Shown here: piece by piece, positions 28,308 to 35,849 of the stretch
How the letters are laid out: every line of letters starts with the position of its first letter
How positions within the stretch are numbered: position 1 is the stretch's first letter
Assembly: GCF_001757995.1 (NCBI RefSeq)
Contig: NZ_LXLV01000070.1
Coordinates: 186,001 to 250,000, forward strand
DNA from: Bacillus mycoides
Lineage (GTDB): Bacteria > Bacillota > Bacilli > Bacillales > Bacillaceae_G
Length of the DNA: 64,000 nt
Reading direction: 5' to 3'
The notes under the pieces: generated by a model
The model's database searches: none
Told to the model about the DNA's origin: nothing
Seen by the model: only the letters and a program-made list of their open reading frames with translations
Program-made: the position numbers and the translations under genes

Positions 28308-29201
28308 ATGAACGTCGACATTTTGAAAATCTTTGTGACTGTCGTTGAACAAAAACATTTCTCTCGTGCAGCAGAACTTTTAAACCTTTCACAACCCGGC
28401 GTTAGTATGCACATTCGCAACCTGGAAAATGAATTTGGGACGACACTTATTCAGCGCTCCCCAAAGCACGTCCAAGTTACAGAAGCAGGAAACATATTAT
28501 ACATACACGCAAAGCAAATGCTCTCTCTTTACGAAGATGCCAAACAAGAAATTAATGAACTACATAACGTTGTAACAGGGACGCTCCGCATTGGCGCTAG
28601 CTTTACAATTGGCGAATACTTACTTCCGAAAATACTTGCGCGCTTTGCCAATGAAAATACACACGTCGAAGTTCATACCTTTATCTCCAATACGGAAGAA
28701 GTTTTGCAAAGCCTCCGCTCTAATCAAATTGATATCGGCTTAGTGGAAGGCCAAGTCGTATACGCTGACGTAGATGTTGAAACTTTTATGCAAGATGAAA
28801 TGAAACTCGTCGTCCCGCCAAACCATCCATTGCTCCATATCGAGGGAATTAACGAAAATACATTGCAAGATCAAGTCTGGGTATTAAGGGAAAGCGGTTC
28901 TGGCACACGTGCCTATAGCGATCGTTTTATTCATCAACATCATTTGAAAATGAAACGATTCTTTACATTTAGCAGTATTCAAAGTGTAAAGGAAGCCGTC
29001 GCTGCCGGGCTCGGCATCGCTATCCTTTCAGACTGGACTGTGCGGAAAGAGCTACTTGCAAAAGAGCTATTCCACGTCGAAGTTCCAAATGAACAATTAA
29101 TCCGCCCATTCTCCATCGTGCGCGGCAAATATTTTATTCCATCTAAAGCTATTCAAGTGTTCTTAAATCATGTGGATTCTTTTGCGAAAAAACAGAGTTG
29201 A
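28308..29201 (+). CDS. LysR-family regulator (CysL-like)
   Basis: The 297-residue protein has the N-terminal LysR helix-turn-helix ([20 protein letters not shown], residues 18-37) and a periplasmic-binding-like effector domain from about residue 90 ([20 protein letters not shown]). It resembles CysL/YwfK, an activator of sulfur metabolism genes, but sulfur sensing here is inference. The ATG follows AAAGGGG. It is divergent from the YeiH-type gene 152 bases away, the standard layout in which a LysR protein controls both itself and its neighbour. Confidence 0.87.
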   Translation: MNVDILKIFVTVVEQKHFSRAAELLNLSQPGVSMHIRNLENEFGTTLIQRSPKHVQVTEAGNILYIHAKQMLSLYEDAKQEINELHNVVTGTLRIGASFTIGEYLLPKILARFANENTHVEVHTFISNTEEVLQSLRSNQIDIGLVEGQVVYADVDVETFMQDEMKLVVPPNHPLLHIEGINENTLQDQVWVLRESGSGTRAYSDRFIHQHHLKMKRFFTFSSIQSVKEAVAAGLGIAILSDWTVRKELLAKELFHVEVPNEQLIRPFSIVRGKYFIPSKAIQVFLNHVDSFAKKQS

Positions 29202-29229
29202 CCTTCACATTAGTGTGAAGGTTTACAAT
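29198..29229 (+). promoter_or_regulatory. MerR-type promoter with operator dyad in a 20-bp spacer
   Basis: TTGACC (29198-29203) and TACAAT (29224-29229) are separated by 20 bp instead of 17. The spacer region carries the perfect dyad ACCTTCACA-TTAG-TGTGAAGGT (29201-29222). Long spacers with a central dyad are the mark of promoters twisted open by MerR-family activators. The frameshifted merR gene begins 18 bases after the -10 box. Confidence 0.75.
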
Positions 29230-29247
29230 ACATGTAAAAGGAGTGAA

Positions 29248-29621
29248 ATGCAGTACGAATTGGAGAGTTATCTAAAAAAACAGGGGTCAGCGAGCGCTCA
29301 CTGAGACATTATGAAGAAAAGGGAATACTCTCTTCGAAACGCCTTGAAAATGGCTACCGCAAATTTGATGAAAGTGCCATCGAAAAAGTAGAACTTATTC
29401 AAATGTACTTACAAATTGGCTTAAATTTAGAAGAGACAGAACGAATGCTACGTTGCCTCGAAATCGATCCGCATCTTTACGAAAATCCGTGTAGTAGTAT
29501 CCTTACACTTTACGAAGACAAACTTGATGAGGTAACGAAGCAAATCACATTACTTTCCAACATTCAAACGAATTTACAAAAACACGTTTCACTCCTAAAA
29601 CAAGCAAAAGAAAAGGGATGA
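29248..29621 (+). pseudogene. MerR-family regulator with a one-base deletion in codon 5
   Basis: After AAAGGAGTGAA the ATG at 29248 reads MQYE, then runs out of frame and stops within 20 codons. Shifting frame at 29260 restores a full MerR domain: GELSKKTGVSERSLRHYEEK, ENGYRKFDE, and a C-terminal dimer helix to the stop at 29619-29621, about 124 residues. A missing A in what was probably GAAATTGG explains it. No alternative start lies upstream in the restored frame, and the first ATG inside (29403) removes the DNA-binding part. Either a true null mutation or a sequencing error. Confidence 0.75.
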
Positions 29622-29625
29622 TTAC

Positions 29626-30171
29626 ATGTTTGTTATACATGGCAGTTCAAGACAAAACGGAAATACGGAAGCTTTAACACATATGGTGATTGATGGGATT
29701 GAAACAGAACAAATTTACTTGCGTGATCATATTGTCCATCCAATCATAGATCAGCGCCATGATGCAGAAGGATTTCAACCTGTAAATGATGACTATAAAC
29801 AGTTACTTGAGCGTATGCTAGAGCACGACACGATTATCTTTGCTACACCGCTATACTGGTACGGAATGAGTGGCCATATGAAAAACTTCGTTGATCGCTG
29901 GTCACAAAGCTTGCGCGATATATCTCTTCATTTCAAAGAGAAAATGAAAGGTAAAAAAATGTACGTTGTCATCGTTGGCGGAGACAATCCAAAGCTGAAA
30001 GCATTACCGCTTATCGCCCAGTTTCAATATATCTTTGATTTTGTTGGTTCATCATTTGAAGGGTATGTTATTGGGGATGCGAATGGATTAGATGAAATCC
30101 AGAACGATGCTGAGGCAATAGCAAACGTACAGTTGTATAATAATAAATTCAAAAATAGCCAACAGAAATAA
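29626..30171 (+). CDS. Flavodoxin/NADPH-dependent FMN reductase family protein
   Basis: The 181-residue protein starts with the flavin phosphate loop FVIHGSSRQNGNTEALTHMV and has the second flavin contact ATPLYWYGMSGHMKNFVDRW near residues 75-94, so it should bind FMN and reduce small molecules such as quinones. It follows the merR frame by only four bases and shares its promoter. MerR-controlled flavin reductases often answer electrophile or aldehyde stress; that role is inferred from context. Confidence 0.85.
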   Translation: MFVIHGSSRQNGNTEALTHMVIDGIETEQIYLRDHIVHPIIDQRHDAEGFQPVNDDYKQLLERMLEHDTIIFATPLYWYGMSGHMKNFVDRWSQSLRDISLHFKEKMKGKKMYVVIVGGDNPKLKALPLIAQFQYIFDFVGSSFEGYVIGDANGLDEIQNDAEAIANVQLYNNKFKNSQQK

Positions 30172-30173
30172 GT

Positions 30174-30203
30174 TTGACAAACCCGTTTGTATGCGCATAC
30201 AAT
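30174..30203 (+). promoter_or_regulatory. Promoter and palindromic operator of the ABC-F gene
   Basis: TTGACA (30174-30179) and TACAAT (30198-30203) are 18 bp apart. The spacer holds ACAAAC-CC-GTTTGT (30177-30190) and a perfect 16-bp palindrome TTGTATGCGCATACAA (30187-30202) that runs into the -10 box. A repressor bound here would block RNA polymerase. No regulator gene is adjacent, so the binding protein is unknown. Confidence 0.65.
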
Positions 30204-30238
30204 AAAAATAATATTATGAAAGGAAGGTACTTTGACCA

Positions 30239-30250
30239 ATGAAGTTCTAA
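30239..30250 (+). other. Candidate three-codon leader ORF (Met-Lys-Phe-stop)
   Basis: ATGAAGTTCTAA starts 11 bases after GGAAGG in the ABC-F leader. Very short translated leaders are a known trigger for attenuators of antibiotic-resistance ABC-F genes. An alternative longer leader frame of 54 codons begins at 30294 but has no visible ribosome site and overlaps the ABC-F start. Confidence 0.3.
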
Positions 30251-30299
30251 TTCTCTTATTTATTTCATCCATCACAAATAGTGAACAAAAATGATGAAA

Positions 30300-30415
30300 A
30301 CTAGCAGGGGATTAGTCTGTCCATTTGTCGATACTTTCTTTCGAGACGATCATGTGAAAAATCGTTTATTTATGTACGATTTTTACATTGAAGGGCGACT
30401 TTTATCCTCTCTAGT
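30300..30415 (+). promoter_or_regulatory. Possible anti-terminator pairing in the ABC-F leader
   Basis: ACTAGCAGGGG (30300-30310) can pair with CCTCTCTAGT (30406-30415), the 5' arm of the terminator, with one bulged C and one G-U pair. A separate hairpin between AAAAATCGT (30357-30365) and ACGATTTTT (30376-30384) brings the two together. Formation of one structure excludes the other. Confidence 0.5.
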
Positions 30416-30435
30416 GAAACTAGGGAGGTTTTTTT
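30406..30435 (+). terminator. Attenuator hairpin covering the ABC-F ribosome site
   Basis: CCTCTCTAGT and ACTAGGGAGG form a 10-bp stem with one G-U pair and a three-base loop, followed by seven T directly before the ATG. The ribosome site GGGAGG is in the 3' arm, so the same hairpin can stop transcription and hide the start. Confidence 0.85.
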
Positions 30436-32070
30436 ATGACTATTTTAATCGCACGTAATATCGAAAAGAGCTTTGGTGATCGCACCATATTTACGTTACC
30501 ATCACTAGAAATTCACGCACACGAACGCATAGGAATTGTCGGCGTCAACGGAGCTGGAAAATCTACGTTATTACAAATATTAAGTAAAGAAATAGAAGCT
30601 GACAAAGGGACAGTAACTCATCATAGTTCTATCGCCATCATTCCTCAGCTTAGCGATGAACTACCGGGAACCGCGTCTTCTCTCGCAAAAGGAAAATGGA
30701 GTATTTCAAACGTTACAGATGCAATGAGCGGCGGTGAACGAATGCGCCTAAAGATCGCCCATGCCCTCGAACAAGATGCAGGCATTCTATTTGCTGATGA
30801 GCCAACAAGTCACTTAGATATGTTTGGTACAGAGCAATTAGAAAAGGCATTTTTATCTTATAAAGGGGCACTTGTTTTAATATCGCATGATCGTGACTTT
30901 TTAGATAATATATGTACCAAAATTATTGAAATTGAAGACGGGATGATTCAAGAATATAAAGGAAACTATTCCAATTATCGAAAGCAAAAAGAACGTGAGC
31001 GAATACAAAAGCAAGCAGAATATGATCAATATATACAAGAAAAAAATCGGTTAGAACAGTCAATTTCACAAAGAAAGCAACGTGCTTCTAGCATGACAAA
31101 AATCCCAACACGGTTCAGTTCATCTGAATCTAAACTTTATAAGTGCAGCGGGGCTCATGGGCAAGAAAATGTTAGCAAAGTAGCGAAAGCACTAGAAACA
31201 CGCCTTGAAAAGTTGGAACAGAAAGAAAAACCGAAGAACTTTTCTCAAGCTCAGTTTGACGTACAATACCACACACCAATTCATAGTAAAGCAGTTGTTC
31301 AGTTTAATAAAACAACGAAGAAAATAGGGGATCGTACATTATTTAAAAATATGAATGGAACAATTGTCCCTGGGGCAAAGCTTGCTATTTTAGGGGCAAA
31401 CGGAAGCGGCAAAACAACTTTGTTCAACATGCTTCTCGCAAACGAGCGTGGCATTCAGCTTTCGAAGAGTTGTAAAATCGGATACTTCGAGCAAACACTA
31501 TCTATTTTAAACACAGAGAAAACAATTTTAGAAAATGTTCTAGAAGAAACGAACTATACTGAGTCGTTCGTTCGAACAATACTTGCACGGCTCCTTTTCC
31601 GCCGTGAAGATGTTCATAAACCCGTGCACGTCTTAAGTGGTGGTGAACGAATGAAGGTTGCACTCGCAAAAGTATTTTTAGGAAACTATAATATGCTTCT
31701 GCTCGATGAACCGACGAACTATTTAGATTTAACAACACAGGAAGAATTAGAAAACATGTTACGAGAGTATCCTGGCACAATACTTTTCATTAGCCATGAC
31801 CGTGCCTTTATTCGCTCTGTTGCAGACCATATTCTACAAGTAGATGAGAGTGAACCAAGACTCTTCCACGGTAATTACGAACAATACACAAAAAGAACAA
31901 CCGGGGATTCTGTAAACGTTATTGAACAAGAACTATTACGATTACAAACAAAACTAACAGAAATCATCGGCCGAATTTCCATACCAAATCATCACGATGA
32001 CATCACATCTCTCGAACAAGAATACGAAACATTATTAGTTCAAATCCAAGAATGTAAAGAAGCGCTCTAA
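30436..32070 (+). CDS. ABC-F ribosome-protection ATPase (VmlR/Vga-like)
   Basis: ABC-F proteins bind the ribosome E site and can dislodge antibiotics such as lincosamides, streptogramin A and pleuromutilins. The 544-residue protein has two ATPase cores: Walker A GVNGAGKS near residue 35 with MSGGERMRLKIAHAL, and GANGSGKT near 318 with LSGGERMKVALAKVF; there are no membrane helices. The long charged linker (about 170-275) holds the antibiotic-determining region, and a C-terminal extension follows residue 490. It matches VmlR in length. Drug range cannot be read from sequence. Expression is probably controlled by the attenuator hairpin just before the ATG. Confidence 0.88.
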   Translation: MTILIARNIEKSFGDRTIFTLPSLEIHAHERIGIVGVNGAGKSTLLQILSKEIEADKGTVTHHSSIAIIPQLSDELPGTASSLAKGKWSISNVTDAMSGGERMRLKIAHALEQDAGILFADEPTSHLDMFGTEQLEKAFLSYKGALVLISHDRDFLDNICTKIIEIEDGMIQEYKGNYSNYRKQKERERIQKQAEYDQYIQEKNRLEQSISQRKQRASSMTKIPTRFSSSESKLYKCSGAHGQENVSKVAKALETRLEKLEQKEKPKNFSQAQFDVQYHTPIHSKAVVQFNKTTKKIGDRTLFKNMNGTIVPGAKLAILGANGSGKTTLFNMLLANERGIQLSKSCKIGYFEQTLSILNTEKTILENVLEETNYTESFVRTILARLLFRREDVHKPVHVLSGGERMKVALAKVFLGNYNMLLLDEPTNYLDLTTQEELENMLREYPGTILFISHDRAFIRSVADHILQVDESEPRLFHGNYEQYTKRTTGDSVNVIEQELLRLQTKLTEIIGRISIPNHHDDITSLEQEYETLLVQIQECKEAL

Positions 32071-32154
32071 TGTCTTCCCTATATATCGACAGGGCCTTCC
32101 GCATTTCCCAAGAAATATTGAAACTTCGACATAGAATAGCATCAATAAAAGTGA

Positions 32155-32181
32155 AAAAGCCGTGCATCAGCACGGCTTTTT
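32155..32181 (+). terminator. Terminator of the ABC-F gene
   Basis: AAAAAGCCGTGC pairs with GCACGGCTTTTT around a four-base loop. A bcr1 copy begins three bases later. The apparent reading frame across this stretch (32070-32270) has no ribosome site and mainly reads the repeat. Confidence 0.88.
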
Positions 32182-32183
32182 AC

Positions 32184-32337
32184 TTTATCCCGCTATTTGT
32201 AGGCAGTAAGACTCCCACCTCAAAATTCGGCTTGAGCAAAGAAATTAGGTGGGAGATCAACTGCCCGTAAACGCCCGATTGGTTCAACTAATAATCAGTG
32301 GGGGATGCCCCCCCCACTGATTAAAGTTTCACTTTAT
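32184..32337 (+). repeat. bcr1-type repeat, copy B (full length)
   Basis: This 154-bp copy runs from TTTATCCCGCTATTTG to GTTTCACTTTAT, with TTTAT at both ends, and has a seven-to-eight-base C run (32308-32315) inside the terminal hairpin. The right-hand TTTAT provides the stop codon of ybjQ on the minus strand. It fills the gap between the ABC-F and YbjQ genes. Confidence 0.85.
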
Positions 32338-32645
32338 ATACGGACAGCAGTCCCACTCACCGCAACCATTAGCATCCCTTCGCGAACTACTTCATAGTCC
32401 ACGTCGATACCAACAATTGCGTTCGCATTTTTTTGTCTTGCGAGAGTTTTCATCTCTTCCATTGCAATGTCGCGCGCTTCTTTTAATTTGCTTTCATAAG
32501 CGCCTGCACGGCCACCGACAACGTCGCGAACAGAAGCAAACAGGTCACGCACGATATTCGCCCCCATAATTGCTTCGCCATTGACGATATCGATATAGTC
32601 ACTAATCTCTTTTCCTTGAATTGTAGAAGTTGTTGTTACAATCAT
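32334..32645 (-). CDS. YbjQ-family protein (DUF74, UPF0145)
   Basis: The 103-residue protein matches the YbjQ family throughout: [20 protein letters not shown], the loop [10 protein letters not shown] and the C-terminal [15 protein letters not shown]. The family forms a pentameric ring; its function is not established, although links to metal handling have been suggested. GGGAGG lies upstream of the ATG. Its stop codon falls in the TTTAT end of a bcr1 copy. Confidence 0.9.
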   Translation of the reverse strand: MIVTTTSTIQGKEISDYIDIVNGEAIMGANIVRDLFASVRDVVGGRAGAYESKLKEARDIAMEEMKTLARQKNANAIVGIDVDYEVVREGMLMVAVSGTAVRI

Positions 32646-32710
32646 GCTTTATAGCCTCCCATATAAGATTTTCACTTACTTATGGTGCACTAATTCAGCA
32701 GAAATTATAT

Positions 32711-34426
32711 TTACGAACTAAACTGAGCTTCGTATAACCTGCTATACCCTCCGCCCCGCTCAATTAATTCAGCATGTGAACCTTGTTCTGCAATACCGTC
32801 TTTATTTACAACGACGATGCGATCTGCATTTTTAATAGTTGCAAGCCTGTGAGCGATAACTAACGTTGTACGACCGACAGATAGTTCAGCAAGTGATTTT
32901 TGAATAGCAAGTTCCGTCTCTGTATCTAGCGCAGAGGTCGCTTCATCTAAAATTAAAATTGGCGGGTTTTTCAAGAACATACGGGCAATTGCTAAGCGCT
33001 GCTTTTGTCCTCCTGAAAGTTTCACACCACGCTCACCAATAACTGTATCTAAACCGTCTGGTTGCGAGTAAATTAAGTCCTCCAACTGAGCACGTTTTAC
33101 CGCCTGCCAAATTTCAGCTTCTGAAGCTTTTAAGTTTCCGTAAGCGATATTTTCACGAATGGTTCCTGAAAATAAGAAAACATCTTGCTGCACAATTCCG
33201 ATTTGTTTCCGAAGTGACGATAGCGTCATCTCTTTCGTATCAATGCCATCAATTTGAATCGATCCAGATGAGTGTTCATAAAAACGCGGTAATAAACTAC
33301 ATAGTGTTGTTTTCCCTGCCCCTGATGGCCCAACGAAAGCAACTGTTTCACCTGCATGTATTTTCAAATTAATATCTTTTAAAATCGGCTCTTTATTTTC
33401 ATATCCGAACGTGATGTTATTGTATTGAATATCGCCGTGTACATGTTTAACTTCGATTGCATCTTTAGAATCTACAATATCCGGCTCTGTTTCCAGAAGT
33501 TCTACATATCTTTTAAAACCAGCGATTCCTTTCGGGTAACTTTCAATAACCGCATTAATTTTTTCAATTGGGCGGAAGAAAATATTCGTTAATAAAACGA
33601 ATCCAATAAATCCACCGTACGTTAATTCACCTTGCAGTACGAACCATGTACCACATATTAATACAAAGAGTGTTACGAGACGCATCAGCATATAACTAAT
33701 AGATGAATTTAACGCCATAATTTTATACGCCATTAATTTTGTTGTACGGAAACGAGCATTGTTTACAGCAAATTGCTCTTTCTCAAACTTTTCATTTCCG
33801 AATGCTTGTACAACGCGGATACCACCAACATTGTTCTCGATACATGCATTGAAATCCGCAACGTCTGAGAATAAACGTCTAAACGTACCTGTCATTTTTT
33901 TATTGAAGTAAAGTGCCAACCATAATAAGAACGGGATTACGAAGAATGTTAGAAGTGCTAACTTCCAGTTAATCATCATCATAAATGAAAATGCTCCGAC
34001 TAAAGTCATAATGGCAATGAATAAATCTTCTGGTCCATGGTGAGCAATTTCCCCAATTTCCATTAAATCGTTTGTAAGACGTGAAATTAAATGACCTGTT
34101 TTATTATTATCAAAAAATCTGAATGATAGCTTTTGAATATGATCAAATAATTTCTGTCTCATATCAGTTTCAATGTTAATACCAAGCATATGTCCCCAAT
34201 ATGTAACAACGTATTGCAAACCTGCATTTAACACGTAAACTGCGAATAAACCGAAACAAGCCCATAAAATAAGCGTCCAGTTTTGCCCTGGTAATAACTT
34301 ATCAATAAATTGATTTACGATAAGCGGAAAACCAAGTTCGAGTAAGCCTGCGATAACTGCACAGGAAAAATCAAGTATAAATAAACCTTTGTACGGTTTA
34401 TAGTAAGAAAAAAATTTACGTAGCAT
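32711..34426 (-). CDS. ABC exporter, fused membrane and ATPase domains
   Basis: The 571-residue half-transporter has six membrane helices (residues 15-310) and a complete ATPase domain: Walker A GPSGAGKTT near 370, Q-loop, signature LSGGQKQRLAIARMF near 475 and Walker B ILILDEATSALD. It is of the MsbA/BmrA exporter type and should act as a homodimer, exporting lipids, drugs or peptides. A Fur-like box 39-53 bases upstream of the start suggests iron control, so siderophore or iron-stress related export is a possibility. GGGAGGAA precedes the ATG. Confidence 0.88.
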   Translation of the reverse strand: MLRKFFSYYKPYKGLFILDFSCAVIAGLLELGFPLIVNQFIDKLLPGQNWTLILWACFGLFAVYVLNAGLQYVVTYWGHMLGINIETDMRQKLFDHIQKLSFRFFDNNKTGHLISRLTNDLMEIGEIAHHGPEDLFIAIMTLVGAFSFMMMINWKLALLTFFVIPFLLWLALYFNKKMTGTFRRLFSDVADFNACIENNVGGIRVVQAFGNEKFEKEQFAVNNARFRTTKLMAYKIMALNSSISYMLMRLVTLFVLICGTWFVLQGELTYGGFIGFVLLTNIFFRPIEKINAVIESYPKGIAGFKRYVELLETEPDIVDSKDAIEVKHVHGDIQYNNITFGYENKEPILKDINLKIHAGETVAFVGPSGAGKTTLCSLLPRFYEHSSGSIQIDGIDTKEMTLSSLRKQIGIVQQDVFLFSGTIRENIAYGNLKASEAEIWQAVKRAQLEDLIYSQPDGLDTVIGERGVKLSGGQKQRLAIARMFLKNPPILILDEATSALDTETELAIQKSLAELSVGRTTLVIAHRLATIKNADRIVVVNKDGIAEQGSHAELIERGGGYSRLYEAQFSS

Positions 34427-34464
34427 ATTTTTCCTCCCTTTTCCAAATTAAAAGACTCCCTAAA

Positions 34465-34479
34465 TGATAACCATTATCA
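34465..34479. promoter_or_regulatory. Fur-like box upstream of the ABC exporter
   Basis: TGATAACCATTATCA matches the Bacillus Fur core TGATAATNATTATCA at 13 of 14 defined positions. A/T-rich sequence with a further ATTATT half-site follows. It is 39 bases from the start codon, where a repressor would block transcription. Confidence 0.75.
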
Positions 34480-34514
34480 AATAATTATTCAAGTTATCCG
34501 TCTATGAAACTAAA

Positions 34515-34543
34515 AAACCTTCATCTGTGTTTGATGAAGGTTT
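34515..34543 (-). terminator. Terminator of minJ
   Basis: AAACCTTCATC pairs with GATGAAGGTTT; on the minus strand TTTTTTAG follows. It lies 11 bases after the minJ stop. Confidence 0.85.
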
Positions 34544-34553
34544 CCATTTTATT

Positions 34554-35756
34554 TTATATAGCTTCCGAATCCCACTCATGCTCTTGCTGGACAAACACAA
34601 CACCTAATTCATGATGTCCCCCGGCGTATAATGCTGTTTGAGCAAGACGAAGCTCACCATTTGTATCTACTACTTCTAATTTACAAAATGCTCCTGTCGT
34701 CTTCGTTTGAAGCGCATCATAAAACTCTTCGGTACTTCTCGGAATGATTCCATTTACTTTCGTAATAACTTCTCCAGGCTTTAAATTCATCTCCGCCCCG
34801 ATTGTATTCGGAATTGTATCTAACACAACAAGTCCATCATTACGTGCGGCAAAGTATGCTGGTCTTTTCTCGTCTGCAATTTTCTCTTGCATCGAGATTG
34901 TAAAGCGTCCAAGCATCGCGACTCCCATCGCGATAATTGCGAGTACGTGCCACCAGTAACTTGCGATACCTAAAACGAGTACGAGCCCCGCTAATCCATA
35001 GACACGTCTTCCTGTAAATAATAAAGCTTCCGTCGGCTCATAACTTCTAACCTTTCTCATAAATCCAATTAAAAATGGTACGAGGAATAAAGAGTATGTA
35101 GTCGAACCTATTGAAACGACAGGCCACCAAGAAATAAACCCTGTCACCGCATCTCCTGGTATAAGAATAAATACCGGTACAAGCCATAAACGATTTGATT
35201 CATGTAGTCCAATTCTTAACCCACGCTTACCTTTTTTAATTTTCGGCGTAGAATAGCGAACTGCATTTTTAGAGATTAATAAACCCTCTACAACGAGCAT
35301 AACGCCTAGTAAAATAGCAAGGGATACAATCGTACCCTCTTCACCTTCTCCAACCTGTAAGAAGGCAACTGGTATCTTAGACGATAACAACAAGAGTGCA
35401 ATAGCGATTCCGAAAGTATAAGCTACAGATAAATATCGATACATAGCAGTTAATCCAAATAATAACGTCCAAAGTAAAATTGTCCATAAACTCGCTTTTG
35501 AAACAACAAGCCCAAGCCCAATCGTAATAATAGATACGATTAATCCGTACCCAATACCTGCAAATAGAGAAGTTCGCAGTTCAAACCAAATATCATATAC
35601 TTTAAAAGAAAAATCTTTTCGTTCTCGTAATATACGTAAGTATCCAACGAAGATACTACTAATTAAAAATACATAAACAGCAGGGTGTAAGAAAAAACGT
35701 CCAACTGCTCGTAGTATTTCAAAAAGCCATGCCTCCACGAATTCATTCACCACCAT
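34554..35756 (-). CDS. minJ: MinJ, membrane PDZ protein for division-site placement
   Basis: MinJ links DivIVA at the poles to MinCD, limiting division to mid-cell. The 400-residue protein has about seven or eight membrane helices (to residue 275) and a C-terminal PDZ domain (IPNTIGAEMNLKPGEVITKV, residues 317-336). Length and position next to ctpB match MinJ (YvjD) of B. subtilis. The start may instead be the GTG 18 bases downstream, since GGTGG lies between the two. I call it by size, layout and neighbourhood. Confidence 0.85.
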   Translation of the reverse strand: MVVNEFVEAWLFEILRAVGRFFLHPAVYVFLISSIFVGYLRILRERKDFSFKVYDIWFELRTSLFAGIGYGLIVSIITIGLGLVVSKASLWTILLWTLLFGLTAMYRYLSVAYTFGIAIALLLLSSKIPVAFLQVGEGEEGTIVSLAILLGVMLVVEGLLISKNAVRYSTPKIKKGKRGLRIGLHESNRLWLVPVFILIPGDAVTGFISWWPVVSIGSTTYSLFLVPFLIGFMRKVRSYEPTEALLFTGRRVYGLAGLVLVLGIASYWWHVLAIIAMGVAMLGRFTISMQEKIADEKRPAYFAARNDGLVVLDTIPNTIGAEMNLKPGEVITKVNGIIPRSTEEFYDALQTKTTGAFCKLEVVDTNGELRLAQTALYAGGHHELGVVFVQQEHEWDSEAI

Positions 35757-35818
35757 TTATATCATTTTTTCTTTTTATCTTATCATAACTAAAGAAACGT
35801 TTGTTTAACACATAAAAA

Positions 35819-35844
35819 AATACAGGCATCAAAGTGCCTGTATT
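35819..35844 (-). terminator. Terminator of ctpB
   Basis: AATACAGGCA pairs with TGCCTGTATT around a six-base loop, then T-rich sequence on the minus strand, directly after the ctpB stop. Confidence 0.8.
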
Positions 35845-35849
35845 CTTTC

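Noticed and set aside
32070-32270. 66-codon plus-strand open frame after the ABC-F gene
   Set aside because: It crosses the ABC-F terminator and reads the bcr1 copy; similar frames appear wherever bcr1 occurs (for example 41191-41535).
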